6,231 nt of DNA from Thermoplasmata archaeon. Lineage in GTDB: Archaea > Thermoplasmatota > Thermoplasmata > UBA184. This document shows positions 1 to 5,618 of this stretch, piece by piece. The notes under the pieces were generated by a model. That model ran no database searches. It saw nothing but the letters and a program-made list of their open reading frames with translations, and had not been told where the DNA came from. The stretch spans positions 1-6,231 of the forward strand of contig JASHXN010000207.1 in assembly GCA_030043505.1 (NCBI GenBank). The letters run 5' to 3'. The stretch's first letter is position 1. Each line of letters starts with the position of its first letter. A program made the position numbers and the translations under genes.

Positions 1-71
1 GGCGCGTTGCCCAGCTCGCGCGAGATCCGCTCCGCGAGCGCGGTCGACGCGCTCCCTCCGATGACGTGCAT
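1..71 (-). CDS. prs: Probable ribose-phosphate pyrophosphokinase (PRPP synthetase), N-terminal fragment
   Basis: Only the first 23 codons lie in the window; the gene continues beyond base 1. From the ATG at 71-69 they read MHVIGGSASTALAERISREL followed by GNA. A short beta strand, then GGSAS, then an amphipathic helix of the LAxxIxxELG type is how archaeal PRPP synthetases begin. That enzyme makes phosphoribosyl pyrophosphate from ribose 5-phosphate and ATP in the cytoplasm, feeding nucleotide, histidine and tryptophan synthesis. No catalytic motif is visible in so short a piece, so the call rests on the N-terminal pattern alone. No ATG, GTG or TTG is seen in frame in the roughly 20 bases before this ATG, and an A/T patch at promoter distance supports the start. 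There is no obvious Shine-Dalgarno sequence. The signal peptidase gene lies upstream on the same strand, 70 bp away, but this gene seems to have its own promoter. Confidence 0.55.
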   Translation of the reverse strand, partial: MHVIGGSASTALAERISRELGNA

Positions 72-100
72 CGACTGCCGGGCGGCGCCGGAGCCGCGGG

Positions 101-112
101 ACGGTTAAAGAC
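101..112 (-). promoter_or_regulatory. Putative TATA box of the prs-like gene
   Basis: On the minus strand this reads GTCTTTAACCGT, an A/T patch in otherwise GC-rich sequence. Its centre lies about 36 bases before the ATG at 71. With the usual archaeal TATA-to-start spacing of about 25-27 bases, transcription would begin roughly 9 bases before the ATG. The location is seen in the sequence; the function is inferred. Confidence 0.35.
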
Positions 113-141
113 GCCTTCGCCCCCCGAGAGGGCAGGTTCGG

Positions 142-1473
142 TCAGCTCTCGTCGTCGGCGTCGTCGTCCGAGCCCCGGCGCTCCGTCCGGTGGCGTCGAT
201 CCGGATTCGTGTCCCGGCCGGACGTGAAGTGCGCGCGGCGGCGCTGCTCGTGCGAACCCCGTCGCGGGGCGGATGCGGGCTCCTCCTCGACTTCGGCGGC
301 GCCCCGTGCGGGCGCCTGCCAGCTCCGGACCCCTCCGCCGACCGTCGGTCGCGACCTCGGCGGGGGAGCTTCGTCCCCGTCCTCCTCCTCGTCGAGCGAG
401 TCGTCCCGCGCGTCGCGTCGGCGACGCCCGTGCGGGCGCTCCTCGCCGCGGCGGCGGAACAGGAGGTGGATCCCGGCGGCCGCGAAGATCACCCCGGCGA
501 TTGTGAGCCCCATGAACTCCCACGAGGCGTCCGGTACCCGGCCGGCGTTGCCGTCCAGCAGGAGCTTGATCGCGCCGAACCACGGGACCATCCCGCGCGC
601 GACCCCGATCACCCACGCCGGCTCGACCAGGCCGCTGAGCGGGGCCAGGCCGACGCTCGGCAGTTGGTCGGGGAGCGAGTTGTTGTCCCCGAGGGTGATG
701 TAGCCGGAGTGCTTGCCGAGGTCGGCGACGCGGGCGAGGTCCAGGCTGACCGAGCGGCCTCCGATGTCGTTGAGATACAGGTCCCCGGTGAGGTCCGTGG
801 TGCCGCAGTCGTGGGTCGTTCCCGGCGTCGCGTAGAACGAGCCGGTCGTGTTCCCGCACGGGAGCCCGGTGAGCCCGGTCGCGTTGTAGGCGTTCTTCGT
901 CGCGTCGTACTCCAGATAGATGATGGCCCGGTGGACGATCGGCGTGACCTTCGTCGACCCGTTCGGATAGTACAGTAAGACGTCGCCATACTCTCCGTAC
1001 GTCGAGAATCCCGTACGCGACCCTTCCACGTAGGTGACGATCGACGCGTAGCTCGCCTTCTGGGCGAGGATGATGTCGCCGGCGTTCAGGACGCCGAGGT
1101 GGTCCCCCGCCCCGTGCTGCATGCTGTTCGACTCGACCACGTAGACCGGCGGCCAGTTGGAGGTGTAGGCGAACAACGAGACGAGCAGCACGGCGAGGAT
1201 CGCCACGGCGACGAGCGGCTCGAAGTACAGCGAGTCGCGCGCGCGCCAGAACACCGGGGGCCGCGTCTTGACCGGCTTCTCTCCGAAGTCGAGCTCGTCG
1301 TCCTCGGCCGGCTCCGGTTCGTCGCTCGCGCGCCAGGCGCGCACCGCTTCCGGTCGCTCGGCGGCCCGCCGGGGGGCGCGCCGTCCGGCCGGCTTGTGGA
1401 CCGGCCGTTTCCACGGCTCGTCGGCCAGCAGGTCGTCGAGGTCGTCCTCGTCCCGGGTCGGCGGCGGGGCCAT
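142..1473 (-). CDS. Archaeal signal peptidase I (S26B type) with long charged N- and C-terminal extensions
   Basis: This 443-residue membrane protease should remove signal peptides from exported proteins at the outer face of the membrane. Residues 1-80 form a Pro/Arg/Asp/Glu-rich extension. A membrane helix follows at about 86-103. The catalytic serine is Ser117 in VESNSM, and the general base is His181 in IVHRA, a His as in archaeal and eukaryotic ER enzymes rather than the bacterial Lys. Two aspartates follow, Asp263 in GDNN and Asp269, six residues apart as in the Methanococcus voltae enzyme. IGVARGMVPWFG (289-300) is the usual C-terminal box. A second helix spans about 320-339, then a tail of about 104 residues rich in Arg, Asp and Glu. 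Cys206 and Cys223 could form an external disulfide. The frame stays open upstream to 1764, but that part runs antisense through the cyclase gene and is low-complexity. ATG 1473 is preferred because GGAG lies just before it and a TATA-like patch lies 27 bases upstream. Archaeal family members are usually much shorter. Confidence 0.9.
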   Translation of the reverse strand: MAPPPTRDEDDLDDLLADEPWKRPVHKPAGRRAPRRAAERPEAVRAWRASDEPEPAEDDELDFGEKPVKTRPPVFWRARDSLYFEPLVAVAILAVLLVSLFAYTSNWPPVYVVESNSMQHGAGDHLGVLNAGDIILAQKASYASIVTYVEGSRTGFSTYGEYGDVLLYYPNGSTKVTPIVHRAIIYLEYDATKNAYNATGLTGLPCGNTTGSFYATPGTTHDCGTTDLTGDLYLNDIGGRSVSLDLARVADLGKHSGYITLGDNNSLPDQLPSVGLAPLSGLVEPAWVIGVARGMVPWFGAIKLLLDGNAGRVPDASWEFMGLTIAGVIFAAAGIHLLFRRRGEERPHGRRRRDARDDSLDEEEDGDEAPPPRSRPTVGGGVRSWQAPARGAAEVEEEPASAPRRGSHEQRRRAHFTSGRDTNPDRRHRTERRGSDDDADDES

Positions 1474-1495
1474 CCCTCTCCGTCGGCCGTGGTGG

Positions 1496-1508
1496 TGCTT
1501 AACCCTTA
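1496..1508. promoter_or_regulatory. Putative TATA element in the divergent region between signal peptidase and cyclase genes
   Basis: The plus strand reads TGCTTAACCCTTA, the main A/T patch in the 120-bp divergent intergenic region. On the minus strand its TTAAG core is centred about 27 bases before the signal peptidase ATG (1473), which predicts a leaderless or nearly leaderless mRNA. The TTAA core is symmetric, so it could also drive the plus strand, giving a start near 1527 upstream of either candidate cyclase start. A second weak patch, GGTTAT near 1555-1560, lies about 36 bases before GTG 1594 and may be the cyclase promoter instead. Assignment is inferred from position only. Confidence 0.35.
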
Positions 1509-1593
1509 GGCTGGAGGCCGAACGAACGAGGTCGCCGCACCGCTCCGCGTGAACGGTTATCCCCGAGGCCGCCCAGCCCCGGGCGGTCGTTGC

Positions 1594-2235
1594 GTGACGC
1601 CGATCGACATCTCCATGCCCCTGTTCGAGGGGATGCCAAGGTTCCCGGGCGACCCCCCGTTCCTCTGCGCGCCGGTCCGGTCGCTGGACCGGGGCGACCC
1701 GTTCGCGCTCTCCCGGCTTTCCCTGGGTTCGCACGCCGGCACGCACCTCGACCCTCCCCGCCACTTCGACCGGTCGGGCGCCTCGGTCGACCGGCTGGAC
1801 CTCAACGTTCTGCTCGGGCCGTGCGTGGTCGCGGACGTGCCGGCCGGGCGGACCGTGGCGCCCGGGGAGCTGCCCGAGCTACCGAGCGGCACGACCCGCG
1901 TCCTCCTCCGGACCCCGAACTCGGTGCGGTGGGCGCAGCGACTCGAGTACTTCGACGACTTCACCGGACTCTCCGTTCCCGCGGCGATCGAGCTGGCGAA
2001 GCGGGGCATCCGCCTGGTCGGCATCGATGCCCTGTCGGTCGAACACGGGGGACCCGAAGGCTATCCCGTCCACCGGGAGCTCCTGGGTCGCGGGATCGTC
2101 CTCCTCGAGGGGCTGCTCCTCGCCGGGGCCCGACCGGGTCCGTACGACCTCCACTGCCTTCCGCTCGCGATCCGGGACGGGGACGGCGCTCCGGCGCGGG
2201 CCGTCCTGCGGGCGCCGGAGGAGCGTCCGGCATGA
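1594..2235 (+). CDS. Cyclase family metal-dependent hydrolase (kynurenine formamidase-like)
   Basis: The 213-residue protein belongs to the cyclase/KynB family of metal-dependent amide and ester hydrolases, which are cytoplasmic. It begins with the family's typical strand, IDISMPLFEGMPRFPGD (4-20). The signature HxGTHxDxPxHF is present as HAGTHLDPPRHF at 47-58, giving expected metal ligands His47, His51 and Asp53 and catalytic His57. A second conserved block has GIDALSVE (143-150), then His160 and Glu172 in the spacing expected for the remaining metal-site residues, so the active site looks complete. The substrate cannot be read from sequence: formylkynurenine is one option, but no kynurenine-pathway gene lies nearby. 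GTG 1594 is chosen because the conserved fold starts right after it and a weak purine run (GGGCGGT) precedes it. GTG 1549 in the same frame would add 15 Pro/Gly/Arg-rich residues unlike the family. The stop overlaps the next gene by ATGA. Confidence 0.88.
   Translation: MTPIDISMPLFEGMPRFPGDPPFLCAPVRSLDRGDPFALSRLSLGSHAGTHLDPPRHFDRSGASVDRLDLNVLLGPCVVADVPAGRTVAPGELPELPSGTTRVLLRTPNSVRWAQRLEYFDDFTGLSVPAAIELAKRGIRLVGIDALSVEHGGPEGYPVHRELLGRGIVLLEGLLLAGARPGPYDLHCLPLAIRDGDGAPARAVLRAPEERPA
2217..2223 (+). promoter_or_regulatory. Ribosome binding site of the small membrane protein gene
   Basis: GGAGGAG ends 8 bases before ATG 2232 and lies inside the last codons of the cyclase gene. This strong Shine-Dalgarno match fixes the start of the downstream gene and supports translation from a shared mRNA. 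Confidence 0.6.
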
Positions 2236-2654
2236 TCGCCCCCCCGGGACCGGGCGGCGAAGCGCTGTCGCTCGCCGTGCCTTCGTTCTACGCGCTCGTC
2301 GGCGCGCTCGCGGCGTTCGTCGCGATGCTGTTCGTCCTCCGCGCCGTCCATCCCCAACGGAAGCGGGGCCTCGAAGGGTACCTGGAGGCGGCCGGCGTGA
2401 GCCTCGGCTTCCTCGCCTTCGCGGTGACGCTGGTGGTCGCCCTCGCGGTCCACGACCCCCGGGGGAACCGGACCGCCTACGCGCTCTTCGAGACGATCCT
2501 CGCCGGCTACTGGCTCGCGCTCGTGATCCCGATCGTGACGGTGGGGAGCTCCGTCCAGGCCCGCTCCCGGGGCGCCATCCGCTGGGTCGTCCCGTCGATC
2601 GCGGTGGCCGCGCTGTTGTTCGCGGCGATGTTCGGCTACTACTACGTCGCGTGA
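2232..2654 (+). CDS. Small four-helix integral membrane protein, function unknown
   Basis: I do not recognise this 140-residue protein. It has four clear hydrophobic segments at about 19-39, 53-73, 83-107 and 118-140. The first loop (40-52) is basic, with HPQRKRG, and the second (74-82) is short and polar, with HDPRGNR. The last helix runs to the C-terminus and ends in an aromatic GYYYVA. No signal-peptide cleavage site, cysteine or metal motif is evident. The helices contain Glu87 and Pro100 but no obvious catalytic pattern. The start is well supported by the ATGA overlap with the cyclase stop and by the GGAGGAG sequence 8 bases upstream. Co-translation with the cyclase suggests a related role, perhaps transport or membrane association, but that is inference. 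Its stop is 10 bp from the stop of the convergent Trm112 gene. Confidence 0.8.
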   Translation: MIAPPGPGGEALSLAVPSFYALVGALAAFVAMLFVLRAVHPQRKRGLEGYLEAAGVSLGFLAFAVTLVVALAVHDPRGNRTAYALFETILAGYWLALVIPIVTVGSSVQARSRGAIRWVVPSIAVAALLFAAMFGYYYVA

Positions 2655-2664
2655 GCGTTGAGCG

Positions 2665-2847
2665 CTACGGACGTTCGTCCGGCGGCAGCAGGTTCGGGAT
2701 CCCGCCCTCGATCGGATAGTCGATCCGGCACCGGGCGCACGCCAGCGTGCCGGTCAGGATCTCGGGGCCGTCCTGGCGCCCCGTGGTCAAGGTCAGCTCC
2801 CCCCGGCAAACCGGACACCGGAGGATCTCGAGCAGATCCGGCTTCAT
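2665..2847 (-). CDS. Trm112-like zinc-binding protein (methyltransferase activator)
   Basis: This 60-residue cytoplasmic protein opens with MKPDLLEILRCPVC and ends near IDYPIEGGIPNLLP, the hallmarks of the Trm112/UPF0434 family. Two CxxC pairs, Cys11/Cys14 and Cys37/Cys40, form the expected zinc site. Family members in archaea and eukaryotes bind and stabilise several methyltransferases that modify tRNA, rRNA and release factor; bacterial relatives are less well understood. The length matches the short, single-domain form. The ATG at 2847-2845 overlaps the aIF2-gamma stop by ATGA, so translation is probably coupled, with a weak GAGG about 11 bases upstream. It is the last gene of the eS6 operon and converges on the four-helix membrane protein gene. 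The likely partner methyltransferase is not in the window. Confidence 0.85.
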   Translation of the reverse strand: MKPDLLEILRCPVCRGELTLTTGRQDGPEILTGTLACARCRIDYPIEGGIPNLLPPDERP

Positions 2848-4079
2848 TTCCCGGACGCCTCGACGATTCCGTAGCCGATCAGCCGCCAGGCGTTCAGGCG
2901 GCGCGAGATCGCGACCCGCGTCCCCGGGAACACCGTCACCGGCCGGTTCAGCGCGAGCTCGACGTCGTCCCCGCGGGCGCTCGTCACCTTGCCGGGGGCG
3001 ATCGTCGTGCCGACCGTGACGGCGAGCAGCTCGCTCGTGCGGATCTTTTCGACCTTGATCTCCCGTTGGGCGCCGAGGACGCGGTCGAGGAGCGTCGCCT
3101 TCAGGCGGATCTTCTGGCTGACCGCGGGCAGCGTCCCGGCCGTTCCGATGAGCCGGCCGGTGAGGCCGTCGCCCTTCGTCAGGGACGGGTCGAGGCTCGT
3201 CCCGATCGCCGCGAGTCCGCCCGGCCGGAGTTCGTCCCGGTTCTCCCCGCCGGCGACGATCGAGGTGATCTTCGTCGTGAGCGCCTCGGCGCGGGAGTTC
3301 GTCCCGCCCGACACCCCCGGCCGGATCTCGATCTCCTCGCCTTCCTTGAGCCGGCCCTGCAGCAACGAACCCCCGAGGACGCCGCCGCGGAGCTCCGCGG
3401 GCCGGGTGCCGGGGCGGTTGACGTCGAACGAGCGCGCGACGTACATCAGCGGCGGTTTGGCGACGTCCCGCTTCGGCGTGGGGATCGTCTGCTCGATGGC
3501 TCCCAGGAGCCCGTCGATCCCGACGCGGTGGTTCGCGCTGATCGGCACGATCGGAGCGTCGGCGATCGGGGAGCCGTGCAGGAAGTCGACGATCTGTTGC
3601 TGGTTCGTCGCCGCCGCTTCCGCGGTGACCAGGTCGACCTTGTTCTGGACGACCACGACCTTGCGGACGCCGATGATGTCGAGCGCGTACAGGTGCTCGC
3701 GGGTCTGCGGCTGGGGGACCGGCTCGTTCGCCGCGACGAGCAGCAGGGCCCCGTCCATGATCGCCGCCCCGGAGAGCATCGTCTCCATCAGCGTCTCGTG
3801 GCCCGGGGCGTCCACGAACGAGACCGCGCGCACGAACTTCGCCGTCCCCCCGCACGAGGGGCACTCGGGGGTGACCGAGTAGCCGGTCGGCTTCGGGCAC
3901 TTCGGGCAGAGGTAGATCGCCGCGTCGGCGTAGCCGAGCTTGATCGAGATGCCGCGCTTGAGCTCCTCGGAGTGGCGGTCGGTCCACTCCCCGGTGAGCG
4001 CCTGCGTCAGCGTCGTTTTGCCGTGGTCGACGTGCCCGACCAGCCCGATGCTCACTTCGGGTTGCTGGGGGACCTTCAT
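2844..4079 (-). CDS. eif2g: Translation initiation factor aIF2, gamma subunit
   Basis: The 411-residue GTPase is the core of aIF2, which carries initiator Met-tRNA to the small ribosomal subunit. All guanine-nucleotide motifs are visible: G1 GHVDHGKTT (15-23), the switch 1 region RGISIKLGYAD (42-52), G3 DAPGHE (90-95), G4 NKVD (146-149) and G5 SANH (181-184). The zinc knuckle typical of this subunit is intact with Cys58/Cys61 and Cys73/Cys76. NEPVPQPQTREH (118-129) is the family signature that separates it from EF-Tu/EF-1A and SelB. Two beta-barrel domains follow. Length is normal for archaea. ATG 4079 overlaps the eS6 stop by ATGA; the frame remains open upstream, but that region is read as eS6 in another frame. 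It is followed by Trm112, again with an ATGA overlap. The aIF2 alpha and beta genes are not in this window. Confidence 0.97.
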   Translation of the reverse strand: MKVPQQPEVSIGLVGHVDHGKTTLTQALTGEWTDRHSEELKRGISIKLGYADAAIYLCPKCPKPTGYSVTPECPSCGGTAKFVRAVSFVDAPGHETLMETMLSGAAIMDGALLLVAANEPVPQPQTREHLYALDIIGVRKVVVVQNKVDLVTAEAAATNQQQIVDFLHGSPIADAPIVPISANHRVGIDGLLGAIEQTIPTPKRDVAKPPLMYVARSFDVNRPGTRPAELRGGVLGGSLLQGRLKEGEEIEIRPGVSGGTNSRAEALTTKITSIVAGGENRDELRPGGLAAIGTSLDPSLTKGDGLTGRLIGTAGTLPAVSQKIRLKATLLDRVLGAQREIKVEKIRTSELLAVTVGTTIAPGKVTSARGDDVELALNRPVTVFPGTRVAISRRLNAWRLIGYGIVEASGK

Positions 4080-4453
4080 GACGCGGCGAACAGCTCCGCG
4101 AGCGGCTTCGACCCCTTCTGGTCTACGACCAGATTGATCTGGACCGTCTCCTCGCTGATGGTGTTGCCGCGGAACGTCCGTCGCTTGCGCATCCCCCGTC
4201 GGGGGGCGTGGAAGCCGAAGCCGTCGCCGACGTACAGGCGAGCCTGCCGCGCTCCGGGAAGGTCCGGCCGCATCGGGAAGCCGCTCTTGTCGGTCCCCCC
4301 GGTGATGCGGAACGTGTAGCCGCTCGCGCCGAGGAGCTCGCCGCCGACGGTCTCGCCGATCCGCTTGCCCAGGAAGCCGGCCGACTGCGGGTCGGCGACG
4401 GTCCGGGCGAGCGACTTGTCGCGGTCGGAGATGACGAGCTTGTACTCGACCAT
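4076..4453 (-). CDS. rps6e: Small-subunit ribosomal protein eS6 (S6e)
   Basis: The 125-residue protein matches archaeal eS6, a small ribosomal subunit protein. It begins with the conserved strand MVEYKLVISDRDK. The middle carries the family's Gly-rich segment, GYTFRITGGTDKSGFPMRPD (45-64), and then a basic patch, RRGMRKRRTFRGN (84-96). The long Lys/Arg C-terminal tail that is phosphorylated in animals is absent, as is normal in archaea. It is the first gene of the operon, with a TATA-like element about 41 bases before the ATG and no convincing Shine-Dalgarno sequence. The next gene, for aIF2-gamma, overlaps its stop by ATGA. eS6 beside aIF2-gamma is a recurrent archaeal arrangement, which strengthens both calls. 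Confidence 0.96.
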   Translation of the reverse strand: MVEYKLVISDRDKSLARTVADPQSAGFLGKRIGETVGGELLGASGYTFRITGGTDKSGFPMRPDLPGARQARLYVGDGFGFHAPRRGMRKRRTFRGNTISEETVQINLVVDQKGSKPLAELFAAS

Positions 4454-4489
4454 GAGCGCCGGAAAGGCGAAGGCGCGCGAGTCGGGCGG

Positions 4490-4500
4490 GTTTAAAAGCG
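4490..4500 (-). promoter_or_regulatory. Putative TATA box of the eS6-aIF2-gamma-Trm112 operon
   Basis: The minus strand reads CGCTTTTAAAC, the strongest A/T run in the window. Its centre near 4494 is about 41 bases before the eS6 ATG, predicting a start near 4468 and a leader of about 15 bases. This is the only promoter-like signal seen for the three genes, whose overlaps imply one transcript. Confidence 0.5.
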
Positions 4501-4533
4501 CTTACGGCGGTCGCGGGGGCCGTCGCCGCCTGG

Positions 4534-4546
4534 GGGAGGCCCTCCC
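4534..4546. repeat. Short inverted repeat in the divergent promoter region
   Basis: GGGAGG-C-CCTCCC is a perfect 6-bp inverted repeat around one central base, about 20 bp upstream of the A/T patch for the prepilin peptidase gene and about 40 bp from the eS6 TATA-like box. It could be a regulator site shared by the two divergent units, but such palindromes also arise by chance in sequence this rich in GC. Confidence 0.2.
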
Positions 4547-4565
4547 GGTGCTTCTCGCCGCGCGT

Positions 4566-4573
4566 CATTAAGA
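4566..4573 (+). promoter_or_regulatory. Putative TATA element of the prepilin peptidase gene
   Basis: CATTAAGA is the nearest A/T patch before the gene. Its centre is about 43 bases before GTG 4612, predicting transcription to begin near 4595, close to the Shine-Dalgarno sequence. That spacing leaves a very short leader, so the true start may lie slightly upstream. Positional inference only. Confidence 0.3.
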
Positions 4574-4593
4574 GGGAATCGCCGGCTCGTTCC

Positions 4594-4601
4594 GGAGGAG
4601 G
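4594..4601 (+). promoter_or_regulatory. Ribosome binding site of the prepilin peptidase gene
   Basis: GGAGGAGG lies 10 bases before GTG 4612 and selects this non-ATG start. The coding pattern and the first membrane helix begin immediately after it. Confidence 0.55.
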
Positions 4602-4611
4602 ACGCGGTCCC

Positions 4612-5532
4612 GTGTGGAGCTCCAGCGAGCTGTGGGAGACGGCCCGGGCGCTGCTCCTCGCGGGGGGCCTCGTCTACGCGGCGGTCCGCGACCTGCAGAG
4701 TCGGGAGGTGACCGACCGGCTCTGGCAGCTGCTCGGGATCGTCGGCTTCGAGGTCGGCGCGATCCGTCTCGCCCCGGACGGCGCCCTGCCGTTGGTCCTG
4801 TGGGTCGTGGTCGGAGTGCTGGCGCTGGAGCAACTCCTCCCGTGGGACGACGCGCTCGGGGAGGAGTACGACCGCTGGGTGCTCGCCATCGAGCTCGGCG
4901 CCTTCGCGGCGGTGATCGCGACGGTGGCGGCGAGCGCGGTCCGATGGGGCATCTCGCCGACGGCGGTCCCGGTCGGGGTCGTCGCCGCCCTTGCCACCGT
5001 CGTCCTCGCCCGAGCCCTGTTCGAGCTTGGCGTCCTGTACGGCGGGGCGGACGCGAAGGCGCTGATGGTCACCGGGATCCTCCTGCCGATCTTCGCGTCG
5101 CCCGTGCTGCTCCGGCCCGCAACGCTCGAGCCGCTCCTGCTCGTGCTGCCGTTCTCGATCAACGTGCTGACCGATGCGGCCCTCCTCTCGGTGTTCATCC
5201 CGCTCGTGATCGCCGCCCGGAACGTCGCCCGGGGCGAGTTCTCGTTCCCCCGGGGCTTCACGAGCTACACCTTACCGGTCGCGGAGTTGCCCGAGCGCTT
5301 TGTCTGGGTGCGCGACGACGACGTGGGAGAGGATTCGCTCGCGGAGGACGCGGCGGACACCTCGGAAGACGACCGCCGTGTCCGGACCGAGATCGCGCAG
5401 CGCCTGCAGCAACGGGGGGTCCAACGGGTCTGGGTGACCCCGCAGCTCCCGTTCTTGGTCCTGCTGGCCGCGGGGGCTGTGGCGGCGTTCCTCGCGGGGA
5501 ATCTCCTGCTGGACATCTTCGCGGCGCTCTAG
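4612..5532 (+). CDS. Archaeal prepilin peptidase (A24 family aspartic membrane protease)
   Basis: This 306-residue polytopic membrane protein should cleave the short signal peptides of type IV pilin-like proteins (pilins, archaellins, sugar-binding-protein pilins) at the cytoplasmic face of the membrane. The two catalytic aspartates are visible: Asp27 in AAVRDLQSREV at the end of the first helix, and Asp147 in GGADAKAL, the GxHyD-type motif. Hydrophobic segments lie at about 11-25, 58-77, 90-110, 118-139, 150-168, 172-202 and 279-305. Between the last two is a soluble stretch (about 203-278) with an acidic run (235-254). It leads into VWVTPQLPFLV (273-283), which matches the C-terminal domain seen on archaeal A24 enzymes, so this is the long form related to PibD/FlaK rather than a bacterial PilD. 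GTG 4612 is supported by an upstream GGAGGAGG. It is divergent from the eS6 operon and followed on the same strand by the PH-like gene after 86 bp. No pilin or pilus ATPase gene is in the window, so the substrate is unknown. Confidence 0.9.
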   Translation: MWSSSELWETARALLLAGGLVYAAVRDLQSREVTDRLWQLLGIVGFEVGAIRLAPDGALPLVLWVVVGVLALEQLLPWDDALGEEYDRWVLAIELGAFAAVIATVAASAVRWGISPTAVPVGVVAALATVVLARALFELGVLYGGADAKALMVTGILLPIFASPVLLRPATLEPLLLVLPFSINVLTDAALLSVFIPLVIAARNVARGEFSFPRGFTSYTLPVAELPERFVWVRDDDVGEDSLAEDAADTSEDDRRVRTEIAQRLQQRGVQRVWVTPQLPFLVLLAAGAVAAFLAGNLLLDIFAAL

Positions 5533-5563
5533 ACGATACAACGGCCGACCTTGCGAGGCGCTG

Positions 5564-5596
5564 CCGTAAGCTTCCCTCCTCCAGCAAACCGTAAGC
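5564..5596 (+). repeat. Direct repeat CCGTAAGC in the intergenic region before the PH-like gene
   Basis: The octamer CCGTAAGC occurs at 5564-5571 and again at 5589-5596, 25 bp apart, within the 86-bp gap (5533-5618). The second copy is centred about 26 bases before GTG 5619, where a TATA element would sit for a leaderless mRNA, though GTAAG is a poor TATA match. No other feature is seen in the gap. It may be a promoter or operator, or chance. Confidence 0.2.
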
Positions 5597-5618
5597 GGCA
5601 CCGGGCCGTACGAGCTCC

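Noticed and set aside
271..420. Trinucleotide-like runs in the signal peptidase tail considered as a tandem repeat
   Set aside because: The runs of GTC, CTC and TCG are irregular and follow from codons for Asp, Glu and Arg in the charged tail. There is no fixed repeat unit.
190..978. Plus-strand 262-codon frame opposite the signal peptidase
   Set aside because: It reads antisense through the catalytic domain and charged tail of the protease. Its composition is that of a complement-strand shadow.
1474..1764. Upstream extension of the signal peptidase frame by 97 codons
   Set aside because: The extension is antisense to the conserved start of the cyclase gene, Arg/Gly/His-rich and unlike the family. 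ATG 1473 has a purine-rich site and a TATA-like patch at the right distances.
2668..2681. Near-palindrome CGGACG-TT-CGTCCG considered as a terminator hairpin
   Set aside because: It lies within the end of the Trm112 coding sequence, allows only a short stem with a tiny loop, and no T-run follows on either strand. Archaeal terminators are usually T-rich tracts.
2658..4319. Very long open frame (553 codons) on the plus strand, opposite aIF2-gamma and Trm112
   Set aside because: It is antisense to genes with unmistakable motifs, has an Arg/Asp/Gly/Ala-rich low-complexity composition and matches no fold I recognise. In DNA this rich in GC, stops are rare on the opposite strand, so it is a codon shadow.
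4080..4568. Upstream extension of the aIF2-gamma frame across eS6
   Set aside because: eS6 is clearly encoded in another frame here, and the family N-terminus starts at ATG 4079.
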